Source of the DNA: Chara braunii
Taxonomy: Eukaryota; Streptophyta; Charophyceae; Charales; Characeae
Direction of reading: 5' to 3'
DNA: 64,000 nt
NCBI GenBank assembly: GCA_003427395.1
Contig: BFEA01000053.1
Location: 1,438,013 to 1,502,012, forward strand
Shown: positions 21,040 to 32,573 of the stretch, piece by piece
Position numbering within the stretch: the first letter of the stretch is position 1
Layout of the letters: each line of letters opens with the position of its first letter
Notes under the pieces: model-generated
Told to the model about the DNA's origin: nothing
Seen by the model: only the letters and a program-made list of their open reading frames with translations
The model's database searches: none
Translations under genes and position numbers: made by a program

Positions 21040-21132
21040 GATCGATAGAATGAGCAAACGAAAAGTGGCAATGTATATTTCCACGTTTCAGCGGAAGATT
21101 TATTCCGTTTTCTTTTTGCTCATCCTATCGAT
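21040..21132. repeat. Short hairpin element B
   Basis: Arms CGATAGAATGAGCAAA and TTTGCTCATCCTATCG pair. The ATGAGC/GCTCAT section is fully complementary. The interior TTCCACGTTTCAGCGGAA is conserved across the family. A (TG)n run follows. Confidence 0.75.
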
Positions 21133-21264
21133 GTGTGTGTGTGTGTGTGTGTGTGTGTGAGTGAGTAGAGCCATAGCTACTTATCACATGACCATATCTA
21201 CCCGAGAAGATGGCTAGTATACATTAGCTTTCTTTGATTATTATTTACCATTATTTTGATTATT

Positions 21265-21300
21265 ATGATTATCATTATTATTATTATTATTATTATTATT
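21265..21300. repeat. (ATT)n microsatellite
   Basis: A pure ATT run follows TTACCATTATTTTGATT. It is one of many ATT arrays in the 21-28 kb interval. Confidence 0.95.
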
Positions 21301-21371
21301 TGGTCATGATTGCGGACTCGGTTGTGTATGCATAGGGAGTGTTACGTACCTGAGTCGCCGCACGCTACCTG

Positions 21372-21460
21372 GATCAATACAACGAACAAATCAAAAAGTA
21401 GCAGTGTATATTTCACGTTTCAGCGGAAGATACCTTCCGTTTTTGCTCATCCTATCGAAG
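21372..21460. repeat. Short hairpin element C
   Basis: Family member with the CACGTTTCAGCGGAAGAT core. The arms (AACGAACAAA and TTTGCTCATC) pair less well, so this copy is decaying. Confidence 0.6.
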
Positions 21461-21564
21461 GAATGATTCGTGTGTGTGTGTGTGTGATGGAGAGAAAGAG
21501 AGAGTTCCCTCCTTCCTCGTCTAAGTCCACCACCCCTCACCCTCTCGCTTAGTTATCTCCGAAT

Positions 21565-21566
<2 letters not shown>

Positions 21567-21609
<43 letters not shown>
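21567..21609. repeat. (ACT)n microsatellite
   Basis: About fourteen ACT units in a row, adjacent to a GA-rich tract. Confidence 0.95.
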
Positions 21610-21691
21610 GAGAGGAAAGAGAGAGAGATCGGGTGAGGTAAGCGTCGCCGAACCGATAAGTTTCCAGCCACGGCTCGACGCACGCTCTTTG

Positions 21692-21780
21692 GATCGATAA
21701 AGCGAGCAAATCGAAAGGTGGCAGTGTATATTCCCCGTTTCAGCAGAAGATTCATTTCGATTTTTGCTCGTTCTATCGAT
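21692..21780. repeat. Short hairpin element D
   Basis: Arms ATCGATAAAGCGAGCAAA and TTTGCTCGTTCTATCGAT pair well. The GCGAGC/GCTCGT section differs from copy B on both sides in a compensating way. Core-like fragments also appear near 51285-51400, 60522-60560 and 60650-60710. Confidence 0.7.
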
Positions 21781-22148
21781 GGAATGCGTATGGGTGAGAC
21801 ATCCATGATTCGACCAAGAAGAGAGAGAGAGAGAGGAGGGACGAGGATAAAATGTGAGAAGAAGAAGATCACCCGAGGGGAGGGGGACAATGGTATAAGG
21901 AAGAACATGACAATGTAAAGTTGACAAGGAGGAGGATGATGGGATAGGAGTAGGGAGCGACTTACCGGGAAGGAGTGTCTGCGCCCTTCGACGGTCAGGG
22001 GAAATGAAGATCAAGAAAGAGGGAGAGTTCTTACCTGGCCGCCGTTGATCATTACCTCTGCATCCAGGCGATGAAAACTCGCCTTTATTTTACTGTATCG
22101 GACCGGAAAGATAGCTTGTATACATGTATAGTCACTATATTGTTATTG

Positions 22149-22184
<36 letters not shown>

Positions 22185-22424
22185 TTTATTAATGCAACTT
22201 CTAATATTGTTAGATTCTGATTATTAGTTGCGATTAGTGCTATGCACTTTCGAGGAAACAAAGAGGACAAACAGGGGGGAGAGGAATGAGATGTGCGTGC
22301 GCAAGGTAAGCTGGGAATCGGTGATAGTCCGCTAAAACAGTCTGTGTATGACAAATATGGGAGGAGACATACATACTTACACACAAACTAGGTGGGGGGA
22401 GAAAGGAGGTAAGTGAAGGACAAA

Positions 22425-22745
22425 AAGGAGAGAGAGTTGCGACGTGAGACTTGAGGACCTTAAAATCCAGATTCGGCATTTTGGGATTCGGTCATCGGGA
22501 AGGGATCATTTGGGACCTGTATCACAGGCTTAGTACCAACAACATTCCCATCTCCCCTCACTCCCTCCTCTGCGTCTGTGAATGGCAGGGGTTGGCGCTT
22601 TCTTCCTGTGTATAACGCCAGACCCCCTTCACACCATGGAACGATGGTGATGAGTGTCGGGACTACATTACAATGTTGATTGTTCGATCATTGGTACCTA
22701 AGTCTCCCGCTACGCTGTCTTGTGCGTTGTATGAGAGGTCGGTTC
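22425..22745. repeat. ~350-bp dispersed repeat (copy b)
   Basis: Direct relative of 20050-20400, with GACTTGAGGACC, ACAACATTCCCATCT and CGCCAGACCCC blocks in the same order. Confidence 0.65.
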
Positions 22746-23109
22746 TTGTTCTGATCAGCACCTTTATAGCGGGCGGTTGTGTGTGACTAGGAGTGTGTGT
22801 GTGCGCTAATGTAGGTGAGAGAGAGAGAGAGAGAGAGAGAAAAGGGAAAAAAAAAGAGAGAGCTTTTACCTGGCTGCATGTGCGCTACACCGATGAATCT
22901 AACGAGTACATTGCCTGGTCAAAAGGCCAGGTGACCTTCCTAAGGTTCATCATGTCGGGGATAGATTGTTGTAATTATCAATCTTGAACGAGGAATGCCC
23001 AGTTAGCGCGAGTCATCAGTTCGCGCTGATTACGTCCCTGCCCTTGTACGCACCGACCGTCGCTCCTATTGATTGAATGGTCCAGAGAAGTGTCTGGGTT
23101 GCGGTAATC

Positions 23110-23530
23110 TTAGCAATTTGCCGATGAGGGGGGCAAGTGGCATCTGTGTGTGCGGGATCGATGGTTGTGAGTGGGTGGTACGGGAGACATACCTGGTATT
23201 TGAGGCGAACGGCATTGGCCAAGATCTGCATATACTTCGGGGAGCTGTTGACATCATCATCGGCGTTGTAGTCTAGGCTATATAGGATATGCCATCTATA
23301 GTCTGGGCGCCGAGCACCAGATAGGATATCAACATAGGTTCTTAGTTGATGATGATGATGAGGCTATTCCAGCATTGTCAATTATGAGCTTTTGGTGTGC
23401 TCTTATTTGATGAAACTCGTGATGGAATTCTGCTTTGGATCGAGGTCACAATTATCTGGTGTAATATGTATGAAGCTGCTTGGTTTCTGAAGTTCGCTAT
23501 CGCTCATCTTCCTTGTTTATTTATTATTAT
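23110..23530. repeat. ~400-bp repeat ending in (ATT)n, copy 1
   Basis: Shared landmarks are GGCATCTGTGTG, GAGACATACCTGG, GTCTGGGCGCCGAGC and CAGCATTGTCAA, then an ATT run. Two more direct copies lie at 24547-24915 and 26525-26940. On the minus strand each carries CCAG|GTATGTCTC, a good 5' splice-site match. No protein frame is conserved. Confidence 0.75.
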
Positions 23531-23542
23531 TATTATGATTTC

Positions 23543-23617
<75 letters not shown>

Positions 23618-23645
23618 TCGTTATTATTATAATTATTATTATTAT
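23521..23645. repeat. (ATT)n microsatellite, longest array
   Basis: An ATT run of about 120 bp with few interruptions (one CG-containing TTTCG break). It yields a spurious poly-leucine frame. Confidence 0.95.
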
Positions 23646-23922
23646 TGTGTTTACTCCCGGCTATAATGAGACAGGGGGTGATCTGGTGATCTTCAGGGAA
23701 GGAGGCTATAATGGAATTATCAAGGTTTGATTGAGGGTGACGAAATACGTACCTGGTTCATGAAGAGAAGTCGGCTGTTGTGTTAACAGTCATGAACATT
23801 GGTCTTCAAGAGTCGAAGCGAGCTTGTTGCGGAACAAAGCCGTAGGTAGGATAGTCGAAGTGGAGTAGGCTAGGCGTCGGGGGCCGGACAGAGAAGAGCG
23901 ACTTGGGATACTGTGTTGGTGT
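23614..23922. repeat. 309-bp segmental duplication, left copy
   Basis: Nearly identical to 23962-24270 at a 348-bp offset, differing at only a few bases. Both contain GTGTTTACTCCCGGC and end GATACTGTGTTGGTGT. The high identity implies a recent duplication, probably through the ATT arrays at each end. Confidence 0.9.
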
Positions 23923-23961
23923 CGTTATTATTATTATTATTATTATTACTATTATTATTAT

Positions 23962-24270
23962 TATTTCGTTATTATTATAATTATTATTCTTATTGTGTTT
24001 ACTCCCGGCTATAATGAGACAGGGGGTGATCTGGTGATCTTCAGGGAAGGAGGCTATAGTGGAATTATCAAGGTTTGATTGAGGGTGACGAAATACGTAC
24101 CTGGTTCATAAAGAGAAGTCGGCTGTTGTGTTGACAGTCATGAACATTGGTCTTCAAGAGTCGAAGCGAGCTTGTTGCAGAACAAAGCCGTAGGTAGGAT
24201 AGTCGAAGTGGAGTAGGCTAGGCGTCGGGGGCCGGACAGAGAAGAGCGACTTGGGATACTGTGTTGGTGT
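23962..24270. repeat. 309-bp segmental duplication, right copy
   Basis: Right partner of 23614-23922. It is followed by unrelated sequence starting GGCTTGAGCG, which defines the duplication edge. Confidence 0.9.
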
Positions 24271-24546
24271 GGCTTGAGCGATTGAACATTAGCTCATTGC
24301 TTCATTGTATTGCTCTACTCTGGATAGATTATCGGGGCATCGGTACTCTCTGCTTGGACACGACTACTTGGGCATCTGTGTGAATTCACAACTTGGTTTC
24401 TGTATATCATTCACACTCATATTCCTTGTAATTATTAGTATTATTATTACTATTTTTATTATTATTATTATTTTATTATTATTATTATTATTATTATTAT
24501 ATTATTATTATTATTATTATTATTATTATCATATGCGGGGTAATCC

Positions 24547-24915
24547 GGGTGCAAGTAACATCTGTGAGAGTTGGGGAGCGAGGATGTGAGTGTAGCGAGA
24601 GACATACCTGGTGCAGCAGGCGAACGGCGTGGTCCGAGATCTGCTCATACTTCGGGAGAGTTGTTGACAACAACAACTGCATTGTAGTTGTAGGCTAGAT
24701 AGGAATCAGTCATCTGTAGTCTGGGCGCCGAGCGCCAGATAGGGTATCAACTCTGATTCTTCGTTGATGATGGTAGAACTACTTCAGCATTGTCAAAGTC
24801 TGAGCTTGCTGTAATCTTATTTGGTGAAACTCGTGATGTCAATTCTGTAGTTGGTTCAAGGTCATGTCTATCTGGTCTTCATGTAGGCGATGTTGTTTAG
24901 TTGACAAGGTTCGCT
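24547..24915. repeat. ~400-bp repeat, copy 2
   Basis: Same landmarks and orientation as 23110-23530, preceded by a long ATT array (about 24437-24530). Confidence 0.75.
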
Positions 24916-26524
24916 ATTGCTCATCTACCCGACGCAGACAGGATCTGTTGTCTGTGATCTGGGCGCAGATTGCCAGGCAGGGGGCCGACATTGGACCTGC
25001 GATAATAATGATGATGATGAGAGGTCGTTGATCGCACAGCGTCCCAACTTAACGAGTAAGCACGAGACATACATGCAAGGTCGTTGATCGCAGGCATATC
25101 CAGGGGACGCACCAAACGAAGTCTGATTCTGAATCTTTACCATGAACGTCTACGGGACAGACCTGTGACCGCCCTGAGTAAAGGACTGGTTAGAATATCT
25201 GTGAACAAACTTTTTCTTTCAGCATTCTTGAGAAGGGGTATTCGGCAGTTGCAGCACGCCAGTTGGTTGGAGTGCATCGTGGACCCAGACTTCTGCGTGA
25301 GGCAATTGAGCCCTGGGCGCAGGCCAAAACAAGGCCAACACATCACACACACACCCACTACACTCTAATTAAGGACTGCTACGGCTATAGCTGATGGTTG
25401 TACTTCGTCCTTCGCCCCCTCCTACTTCAGGCTCATTGCAGACCTCCTCGGACCCAAACGCTGTGACAGCACTCCCCGCATGGCTCTCACAGGAATGACT
25501 GAATAACGGATGCTGCATCTTGATCTACATGGTTGTGACTCATTATCTGTCTCTTCCCGTCAGCCCAGGATTCACAGTCCCTGACGGTACTCACTAAGCT
25601 GGACTGGGACGGACCGGGCCAGTACGCTAACGGCGGGGGTTGCACGAGTTATGCCGCCGATGTGCGGGGGCTGGCTCAGCCTTTGGCCTTTGTCTCTGAC
25701 CGGCTACAGCAGCTACAGCTGCGACTTTTCGACGCTACAGCAGCTGCAGATGCAATCTTTCAACGCCACAAGCAGCTACAACTGGCACCTTTTCAATACT
25801 GTAATAGCTACAGGCCTACGAATCGACCCTGGCACCGAAGCAAACACCGACCAACAGACAAAAACAGACACCGATCGACGGACAAACGTACACACATACA
25901 GACAAAACAGTAATAAGCCAGTCACGAAACAAGCATGCAAACGGACAGAACCAGACACGTGTGTGGACCAAACACAGGCTGTGGACAGGGAGACAAGCGG
26001 GCAAACTTAGCAAGGCTTACCTACCTTTAACTGACAAGAGACGCAGAGTCACGACGACTGTGACAACTGCTGTGGCATACACAGCAGGATACAGACCATG
26101 GCATGCACAGCAAGGTAAAGATACAGGCTGTGATGAACACGGTGACACAAATGCATGATGGTCAGTCACCCGCGCACAGTCGCCTGCATACGAACCTAAG
26201 GGCTGGATACGGGTACTGGGTCACATACCAAAGGCAGTTGGGCACATACAACCACCACCGGCTCCAGGCCTGTTCTCGATCGTGCTGGGCCTCAGACTAC
26301 AGGGGCCTACAGGGAGCTTCCCGGGACATGACGCAGGCAGGCCACTTCGAGATAGCAAAGGGGCTTGCCCCCTCATTGGGCGTTTGGGTGCTGGCTGCAT
26401 GTTGCGCGAACGCTGCTACGCTACTGACTGGCTGGCACTCACCCTCTCACGGGCAAGCAGGAAGGACCGGGCAGCCGTAGCCGAGCTGCTCCGCTGTGAG
26501 CTGGGTGTGGCGTAGGATGGTCCT
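24916..26524. other. Gene-free spacer with partial repeat similarity
   Basis: Around 25245-25500 it is distantly similar to 27060-27270 (GGAGTGCATC, GGGCGCAGGCC and CATGGCTC blocks). The rest, including CAGACA-rich sequence at 25850-26000, has only biased frames. I recognise no gene. Confidence 0.4.
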
Positions 26525-26940
26525 TGGGTGCTAGTGGCATCTGTGTGGTGAGGAACGGGGTTGTGAGCGTAACAAGAGACATACCTGGTGCTAGTAGCAT
26601 ACTACATAGACCATTGTGTGCTCGTACTTCAGGAAACTGCTGTCGTCAACTTTGGCATTGTAGTATTAGGCTAAATAGGATCCGCCACATGTGATCTAGG
26701 CGCCGAGCGCCGATAGAATATCAACTTTGATTCTTCGTTGAATGATGATGAAGAGACAATTTCAGCATTGTCAATTATGAATTATTGGTGTGTTCTTGTT
26801 TGGTGAATCTAGAGCTGCTTTTTGTTGTTGGTTCGAGGTCAAGACTATCTGGACTCATATGTATGATGCTGATTGTTTGCTGGAGTTCACTATTATTCGT
26901 CTTCCCTGCATTTTATTTATTTATTATTATTATTATTCTC
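26525..26940. repeat. ~400-bp repeat, copy 3
   Basis: Third direct copy, more diverged, with GAGACATACCTGGTG, GGCGCCGAGCGCC and CAGCATTGTCAA, and a short ATT run at its end. Confidence 0.7.
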
Positions 26941-27785
26941 GTTCTCATTTCACGCTTTTTTTTGGTATGTAAACAGTAGCGCAGCAAGCCTCATGCCCAC
27001 CCTAAGTGAAGGCGGGCCAGGACATGTGACCATCCTAAGTGAAGACAGGTCAGAATTCCCACAGACAACAGTTGCAGCACACCTGCTGGGTGGGAGTGCA
27101 TCATGAAAAACCCAGGCGCAGGCCCAAGAGGGGCCACTCACACGGTCACACACGCAGTGACACTGGAACACCCAGACTGCACTTCCGGGCTTGCCGCCGA
27201 ACTCCTTACACAACTCGCTGCGGCAGCATGGCTCACGCAGGAATGAATGGAAGGTTGGGTGCTGCCTCCTGATTTATACTTCTGAAACTAGTTGGTCTGC
27301 CCTTCTCCGTATTCATGGTGCACACGGTCCCATACGGTACTTGCTTGACTGGACCTCGACTGAGCGGGGCTATACCGCTGGCTGCATGAGGATGCATCGC
27401 TGACTAAGTGCAGTCGCACTGCGGGAACGTACAGTACAGACTGGGACAGACACAGTCTGAAGTGATACAAACACAGATTGGGACATACACTGTCTGAAGT
27501 AGTACAGCCACAGACGGGACAGACACGATCTGAGACCAACCAAACAGTCTGAGACAGACAAACGTTTGAGATGAACAGACAGACACGCAGGCTGGGTGCC
27601 AGACAAAGAAAATAGCGACCTTGGATGCTTTACTGATGTGACCCACGGATGCGAGCATTGGCCCATTGTTTCTTTTTGTTTCCCCATTTTGACGGATTCT
27701 GCACTCTGTCTGTACGTTTCTACTCGGACATCTGTGTGATTTCGCAACTTGGTTTCTGTATATCATCACGCTCTTATGCCTCGCA

Positions 27786-27828
27786 ATTATTATTATGGTT
27801 ATTATTGCTACGATTACTTATTATTATC

Positions 27829-27893
<65 letters not shown>
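27786..27893. repeat. (ATT)n microsatellite
   Basis: Over 90 bp of nearly pure ATT. It is preceded by GATTTCGCAACTTGGTTTCTG, shared with 24380-24402. Confidence 0.95.
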
Positions 27894-28219
27894 CTTGTGT
27901 CATTATTCTATTTAGGCATCATACAAAGCCAGAAAAGGAGAGTATGGGGCGCTGGAGAGGAGGGAGACGCTATCATGGTGCCCACCTCCTCCATCCTCCT
28001 CCATACTTGTCTTTGTGCAGGTTCTCTCAAATGCATGCCTCCTCGACTTGTTGATTAGGGTCAGATCCCCGTTGAGTTAACCCTGACCTTGGCTAAACCC
28101 TAAGCGTCAGCAATCGATTGCATGAGTTGTATTTGACCAATGACAGTACGATTGCGGGAGCTCTGCCGGAGTTCAGGCGGAACTCTGGAGGCAGGGAACA
28201 GTGAGGTATGTGTACTTCA

Positions 28220-28247
28220 ACATAAACCCTAAACCCTAAACCCTAAA
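28220..28247. repeat. Interstitial plant-type telomeric repeat
   Basis: Three consecutive CCCTAAA units sit within unique sequence. This is the Arabidopsis-type telomere unit of plants and many charophytes. Three units are too few for a chromosome end. Confidence 0.85.
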
Positions 28248-28559
28248 TCTGTAACCTTTAGGTTGCTACCTATGACTATGTTAGTAACCAGGGTACAACG
28301 ATCTTGCTATGTGAGCGTTCTTTGAGGATGTGGATGCAAAGGGGAACGATTACTCATATCATTCTCTCTATATGCCGCCTAATGATAATGGGTTTCATTT
28401 GGTTCAGCCTGTTGTGATTGGATGCAACGATGATGATTCATGTCAATTATTTCTTGTCATACATCTGATCCAACATAAGTTCTCAAACTAACAACGATTC
28501 AGGGCTCGAATGCCATCAAAAGCGATGACTTGAGTCATAGGTAAGACTTGTGTGGAGGT

Positions 28560-29490
28560 AAGAATAGCAGGAAAAACCTGCCTTAATTCCAAATGAGCCT
28601 TACGCTTGGTCAGTGGTAAGTGCAGGGACCCTTGGACACCCGCCTTATTGAGGGATAGCTACTGATAAGAGTAGCAGGGGAATCCTGTCTTATCAGTGAC
28701 TAGTCTGATATAAGAGTTGTGAGGTTTCAAGGACACCTGCCTTATCATTAACCAACTTAACATTTTTTTCAGTGGTAAGANTATAAGAGTTGTGAGGTTT
28801 CAAGGACACCTGCCTTATCATTAACCAACTTAACATTTTTTTCAGTGGTAAGAGTAGGCAAGGACCCTTGGACACCTGCCTTATTGAGGGTTAGCCACTG
28901 ATAAGAGTAACAGGGAATCTTGTCTTATCAGTGACTAGTCTGATATAAGAGTTGTGAGGTTTCAAGTACACCTGCCTTATCACTGATTAAACCTAACATT
29001 TTTTTCAATGGTAAGAGTAAGCAAGGATCCTTGGGCACCCTCCTTATTGAGGGCTAGCCACTGATAAGGGTAGCACGGGAATCCTGTCTTATAAGCGACT
29101 AGTCTGACATAAGAGTTGTGAGGTTTCAAGGACACCTGCCTTATTATTGATCAAACCTAACATTCATTCAGTGGTAAGAGTAATAAGGATCCTTGGACAC
29201 TCGTCTTATTGAGGGCTAGCCAGTGATAAGAGTAGCAGGGGAATCCTATCTTATCAGTGACTAGTCTGATATAAGAGTAGCGAGGTTTCAAGGACACCTG
29301 CCTTATCAATAAACATCCTAGCGCTTAGTCAGTCATAATAATAGCAAGGATCCTTGGACACCCGCCTTATTGAGGGTTAGTCAGTGATAAGAGTAGCAGG
29401 GGAATCCTGTCTTATCAGTGACTAATTCGATATAAGAAGTAGCGAGGTTTCAAGGACACCTGCCTTATCAGTGGCTAGCCATAGGATAAG
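28560..29490. repeat. ~162-bp tandem array of hairpins
   Basis: Units start near 28661, 28900, 29062, 29222 and 29384, mostly 160-162 bp apart. Each has up to three hairpins bounded by ATAAG and CTTAT. The best is ACTGATAAGA (28661-28670) with TCTTATCAGT (28688-28697), then a GTAG bulge, then CAGG/CCTG closing a GGAAT loop. Later units keep this pairing, one with CAGG/CTTG as a wobble. The longer first interval is explained by the duplicated block at the N at 28781. Confidence 0.85.
28711..28852. other. Probable gap-join artefact around single N
   Basis: The 70 bp ending in AGTGGTAAGA before the N at 28781 reappear identically right after it. Exact duplication on both sides of a lone N is typical of overlapping contig ends joined without merging. 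Confidence 0.75.
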
Positions 29491-30700
29491 TCTACCGCTA
29501 AGTGTGCTTTGGCTCACAAGGGCCACGACCCGCAAGATTTGCCTTTGTCAAACAAACTCCAGTAACAAGTGGATATATCCTAAATGGTCTGCCATACCAC
29601 CGCTAACTTCTTCACAATCTGCATTGTTCAGTGCTAACTAACTATCTGTGGTTCTAATGAGAGGGTATAAGTGAGATCTTACCTTAGAGAAAGACTATCT
29701 ATTCATCTTATTCCTTTCCATGATATTATTTCCACAAGTTGGATTGATGATGTGATCATGTCTATTGGAAGAAGGAAAGGGACCCCACATAGGATAATCC
29801 CAAAAGGGATAAGAACGAGATAGTGAAAAGGAGTATGGAGAATTGTCGTGAAATAAAAAGGGAGTGAATTATTATTCACTACCTGAAGCGGAATGGGCAA
29901 CAACCTAAACAATTAGTTAAAAAAAGTAGGAGTCAAACAGGGAACATAGAGTCTAGAAGGAACTTTATAGATCTCAGTTAGGAAGAGAGATAATAAAATT
30001 CTCTAGGACTGTGTTGTGTCTACAGGTTTCGACACTTTGGAGAACTTACGGGAAATCCGTAAGAGCAGCAATTCTGTTATCTCTGGATAACAGGTCGGTA
30101 GAACTCCGACTTAATTTTCACCATGGCTTGACACCCACACCTAAGACAAGACCTAAGAAGGGAACAGATAAATCTTCCCCCTGTATCTATGCCTAAATTG
30201 TCCAAATCACACTCAGGAGTCTTCAAAATGTGTGGGGCTGGGGTAAAAGGAGTCAGGTTAGGAAGGAATGTTATTTTCAAGGGTTTGGGGCGTGAGTGGC
30301 ATGCTATGAATGGATTAAAGGCTGACGCTTATAGCGCATTTTCTGTCTGCATCTGTATACGTGTATGTTGTTTCTTGCATTTGCACAAGTGTTGAACACT
30401 TGTGTCGTCTTCTGAGTTGGGGATCGTCTGAGATATTCGGGCAAAGGGACACGAAAATCGTGAAAGTGAGGTCCACCGCTCAGTCAGCTCCCCTGATTTA
30501 CATACATATATATATATATACTTGTGAATGGGATCGTAGGCTGGTCGGTACCTAAGAAGTCATTTTGTCTGGGACTTCTTTTAAAAAGAATGCGAGATTA
30601 CTAAGGGTTTTGACTCTGGCATTTCCATAAGGTCAATAAACGCGACATAGAGTCATTGTCATAGTTAGCTAAGCGTGGAAGACTGTCCGAGAAGTCGACC
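29490..30700. other. AT-rich body, no recognised feature
   Basis: This lies between the hairpin array and leader module M4. Short frames show no family signature. A (TA)n run is present near 30508-30520. It corresponds in position to the non-coding body of the other repeat copies. Confidence 0.4.
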
Positions 30701-31062
30701 TGATAAGATAGTCGGTCCGGGGAAGTTAGCACCTCGGGGCACGACATACGGGTCAGTCTTAAGGCGTTCTACCGCGCGTATGCCTATGCTACGGCGATTG
30801 AGAAAACACCCTCGGCTGACCTACCTCTGCGATTGCATGTAAAAGCCTTCGCACGTGGATCAGTAGCTCAGCAGGGATATGCCCACCTAAGGATGGTGAC
30901 AGCTCCCGCAGGTGGAGGTAATGTTGTACCTCACGGGATCCCTAACCTGTCGTAGGGAGTCGCGAGAGGTATAGCACACGCGCACGGTCGGAGTCGGTAT
31001 TGCGTAAAGTGACAAAAGAAACTCCTGCGTGACACGACCGTGAGGTCCAATACCAAAAACTA
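30700..31062 (+). promoter_or_regulatory. Leader module M4
   Basis: Plus-strand copy with TAGCTCAGCAGGGATATGCC, a hairpin built on CCACCT/AGGTGG with loop TGGTGACAGC, and GTGGAG followed by GTAATG, so the 5' splice site is slightly weakened. The later CGCGAGAGGTAT and TCCTGCGTGACACG boxes are conserved. The TAGCTCAGCAGG box resembles a Pol III box A, but no convincing box B follows. Confidence 0.55.
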
Positions 31063-32545
31063 CCTTGCGTCTTGGTGTGGAACCGCCGCGCGCGACACTG
31101 GGATCGCCTCTTCCTTCTCCCAATTCCATCTCCAATGGATTGTGCTCGCACTTTTCTGATGCGACCGAGTTCTCAATCCGTCATCTTTGTTTCCTTTCCC
31201 TGCCAAATGTATCAGGCGTAAAATCGCGCCCGGGTCCGTTCCCCTACTTACCTTTTACCTTCCTCTTTGTCAGTCACCCCGCTGCCTGTCACTCGCCCTT
31301 ACGGTCTTTGCGCCCAATACCCGTTACCTCTCTTCGTAATCCTAGCGCTCGTCCCTTCTGCGTTATTGCCCCGTTCCCTGTTTTCCTCCGCTCTGCTCCT
31401 GCCCTCTGCACCCCGCCCACTGCTAGAGGTCTCCGTTGGTCGTGTCCGGTTCTTCTTTCCACCACCTTACATGCACCCGGCACGAATTCGCGCCAGGTTC
31501 ATTTTCTTCCTGGTCGCCTCACACCTCACTGCCTTAGCGTTTGTCCCCCCTGCTGTATTGTCGATCCGCCCACTGTTGCACAGCGTTATCCAACCTGCCC
31601 AACTTCCCCCACGCTCTTCCCGCTGTGAATGCACCTGGCGGGATTCACGTCTAGGTTCGGGCTGTTTTTGTTGGTCCCTTCCTTTCCCTTTTTGCCTACA
31701 GCCCGTCGCATTCTTGTATCACTACTCGTCGCCCACTCCCACTGCTTTCACTACCCGCTGCGCTATCTGTTCGCTGCTGCCTGGTGTCGCCCAGGTTTGC
31801 CCATCCACTCCGTTGTCCAACGCCCACTGCACTAACTCAGCGCCCGACAATCCCCCTAAGTGGCACTATGCCGAAACCGCTGACGCTCATAGGGGGAGGG
31901 GACCAGAGGGGAGGCACAGTGGCCGGCTCCTCGAAGGAGCTTAATCCTGATGCTACTGGCTGACCCCCGACATGTATCACCCATCCTGCTGCAGCAGGTA
32001 TCGCACCTGCTGGTGGGTGCAGTTCTTGCATGTTCCCTCATTGGAGGCTTGAGCACGGATGTGGGTGCGACCGGGTTTCCCCATAATCTGCAGTCTATCG
32101 CAGTACCGCTACGGCCTCTCCACAACGCCTCGGGTTGCTTTGCCCCTCTGCGCTCGGGCACAGGTCACCATTTTTTTGTGTGTCCCAACGGGCACGCTCA
32201 CACACAAGCTTCCCATGGCAATCGGCGGATGGCGGACCGTACACCCCCAACGACCCCAGCTGCCCAGGTCTTCTCCCGTGTCGTGGCCAAAACGCCCACC
32301 GTGCCCTGGTGTTGACCCGAGAACAGATCATCGTGCTAAAACCTTGGAAAACAATAAAAATTTACAAAATAAATGAATAACAAAAATAAGATTAGACGCC
32401 GCGCGTCCTACTGGCTCGCGACGCCGCGCACACTCATGTCGTGCGTGGTTGCACCTTGCCACCGATACCCCGCGCGCGCCGCTCACCTCGGCGAGGGCCT
32501 AATCTTCCTTCCGTACTCGCATCATCGTGCAACTTGCAGAAACCA
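31063..32545. other. C/T-rich region with overlapping unassigned frames
   Basis: Plus-strand frames 31065-31628 and 31267-31944 overlap in different frames. Both are Pro/Ser/Leu-rich through base composition. The region follows leader module M4 where copy 1 has gag, but no gag motif is present. I cannot assign a gene. Confidence 0.35.
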
Positions 32546-32547
32546 CG

Positions 32548-32573
32548 CCAAATACCCTTGTAAGGGTATTTGG
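32548..32573. repeat. 26-bp near-palindrome
   Basis: CCAAATACCCTT and TAAGGGTATTTGG arms with two central mismatches, matching the type at 18165-18188 and 35719-35745. Confidence 0.75.

Larger units (their letters stand above)
28060..31062 (+). repeat. Diverged relative of the 4-kb repeat (copy 4)
   Basis: Its left end (28150-28207) is the reverse complement of the terminal segment seen at 14567-14626 (CTCTGGAGGCAGGGAAC). Its right end is leader module M4 in plus orientation (30700-31062). Between them lies a hairpin-rich tandem array (28560-29490) in the place where copies 1-3 have their hairpin arrays, but with unrelated sequence. The family relation is inferred from both ends and the shared plan. 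Confidence 0.55.

Noticed and set aside
23397-23666. Poly-leucine 'membrane protein' frame
   Set aside because: It is a direct translation of an (ATT)n array. The same applies to 24305-24589 and 27649-28058.
28220-28247. Chromosome end
   Set aside because: Only three telomere units, with unrelated sequence on both sides.
31065-31944. Two overlapping 187- and 225-codon plus-strand frames
   Set aside because: Overlap in different frames, Pro/Ser bias and lack of motifs indicate composition-driven openness.
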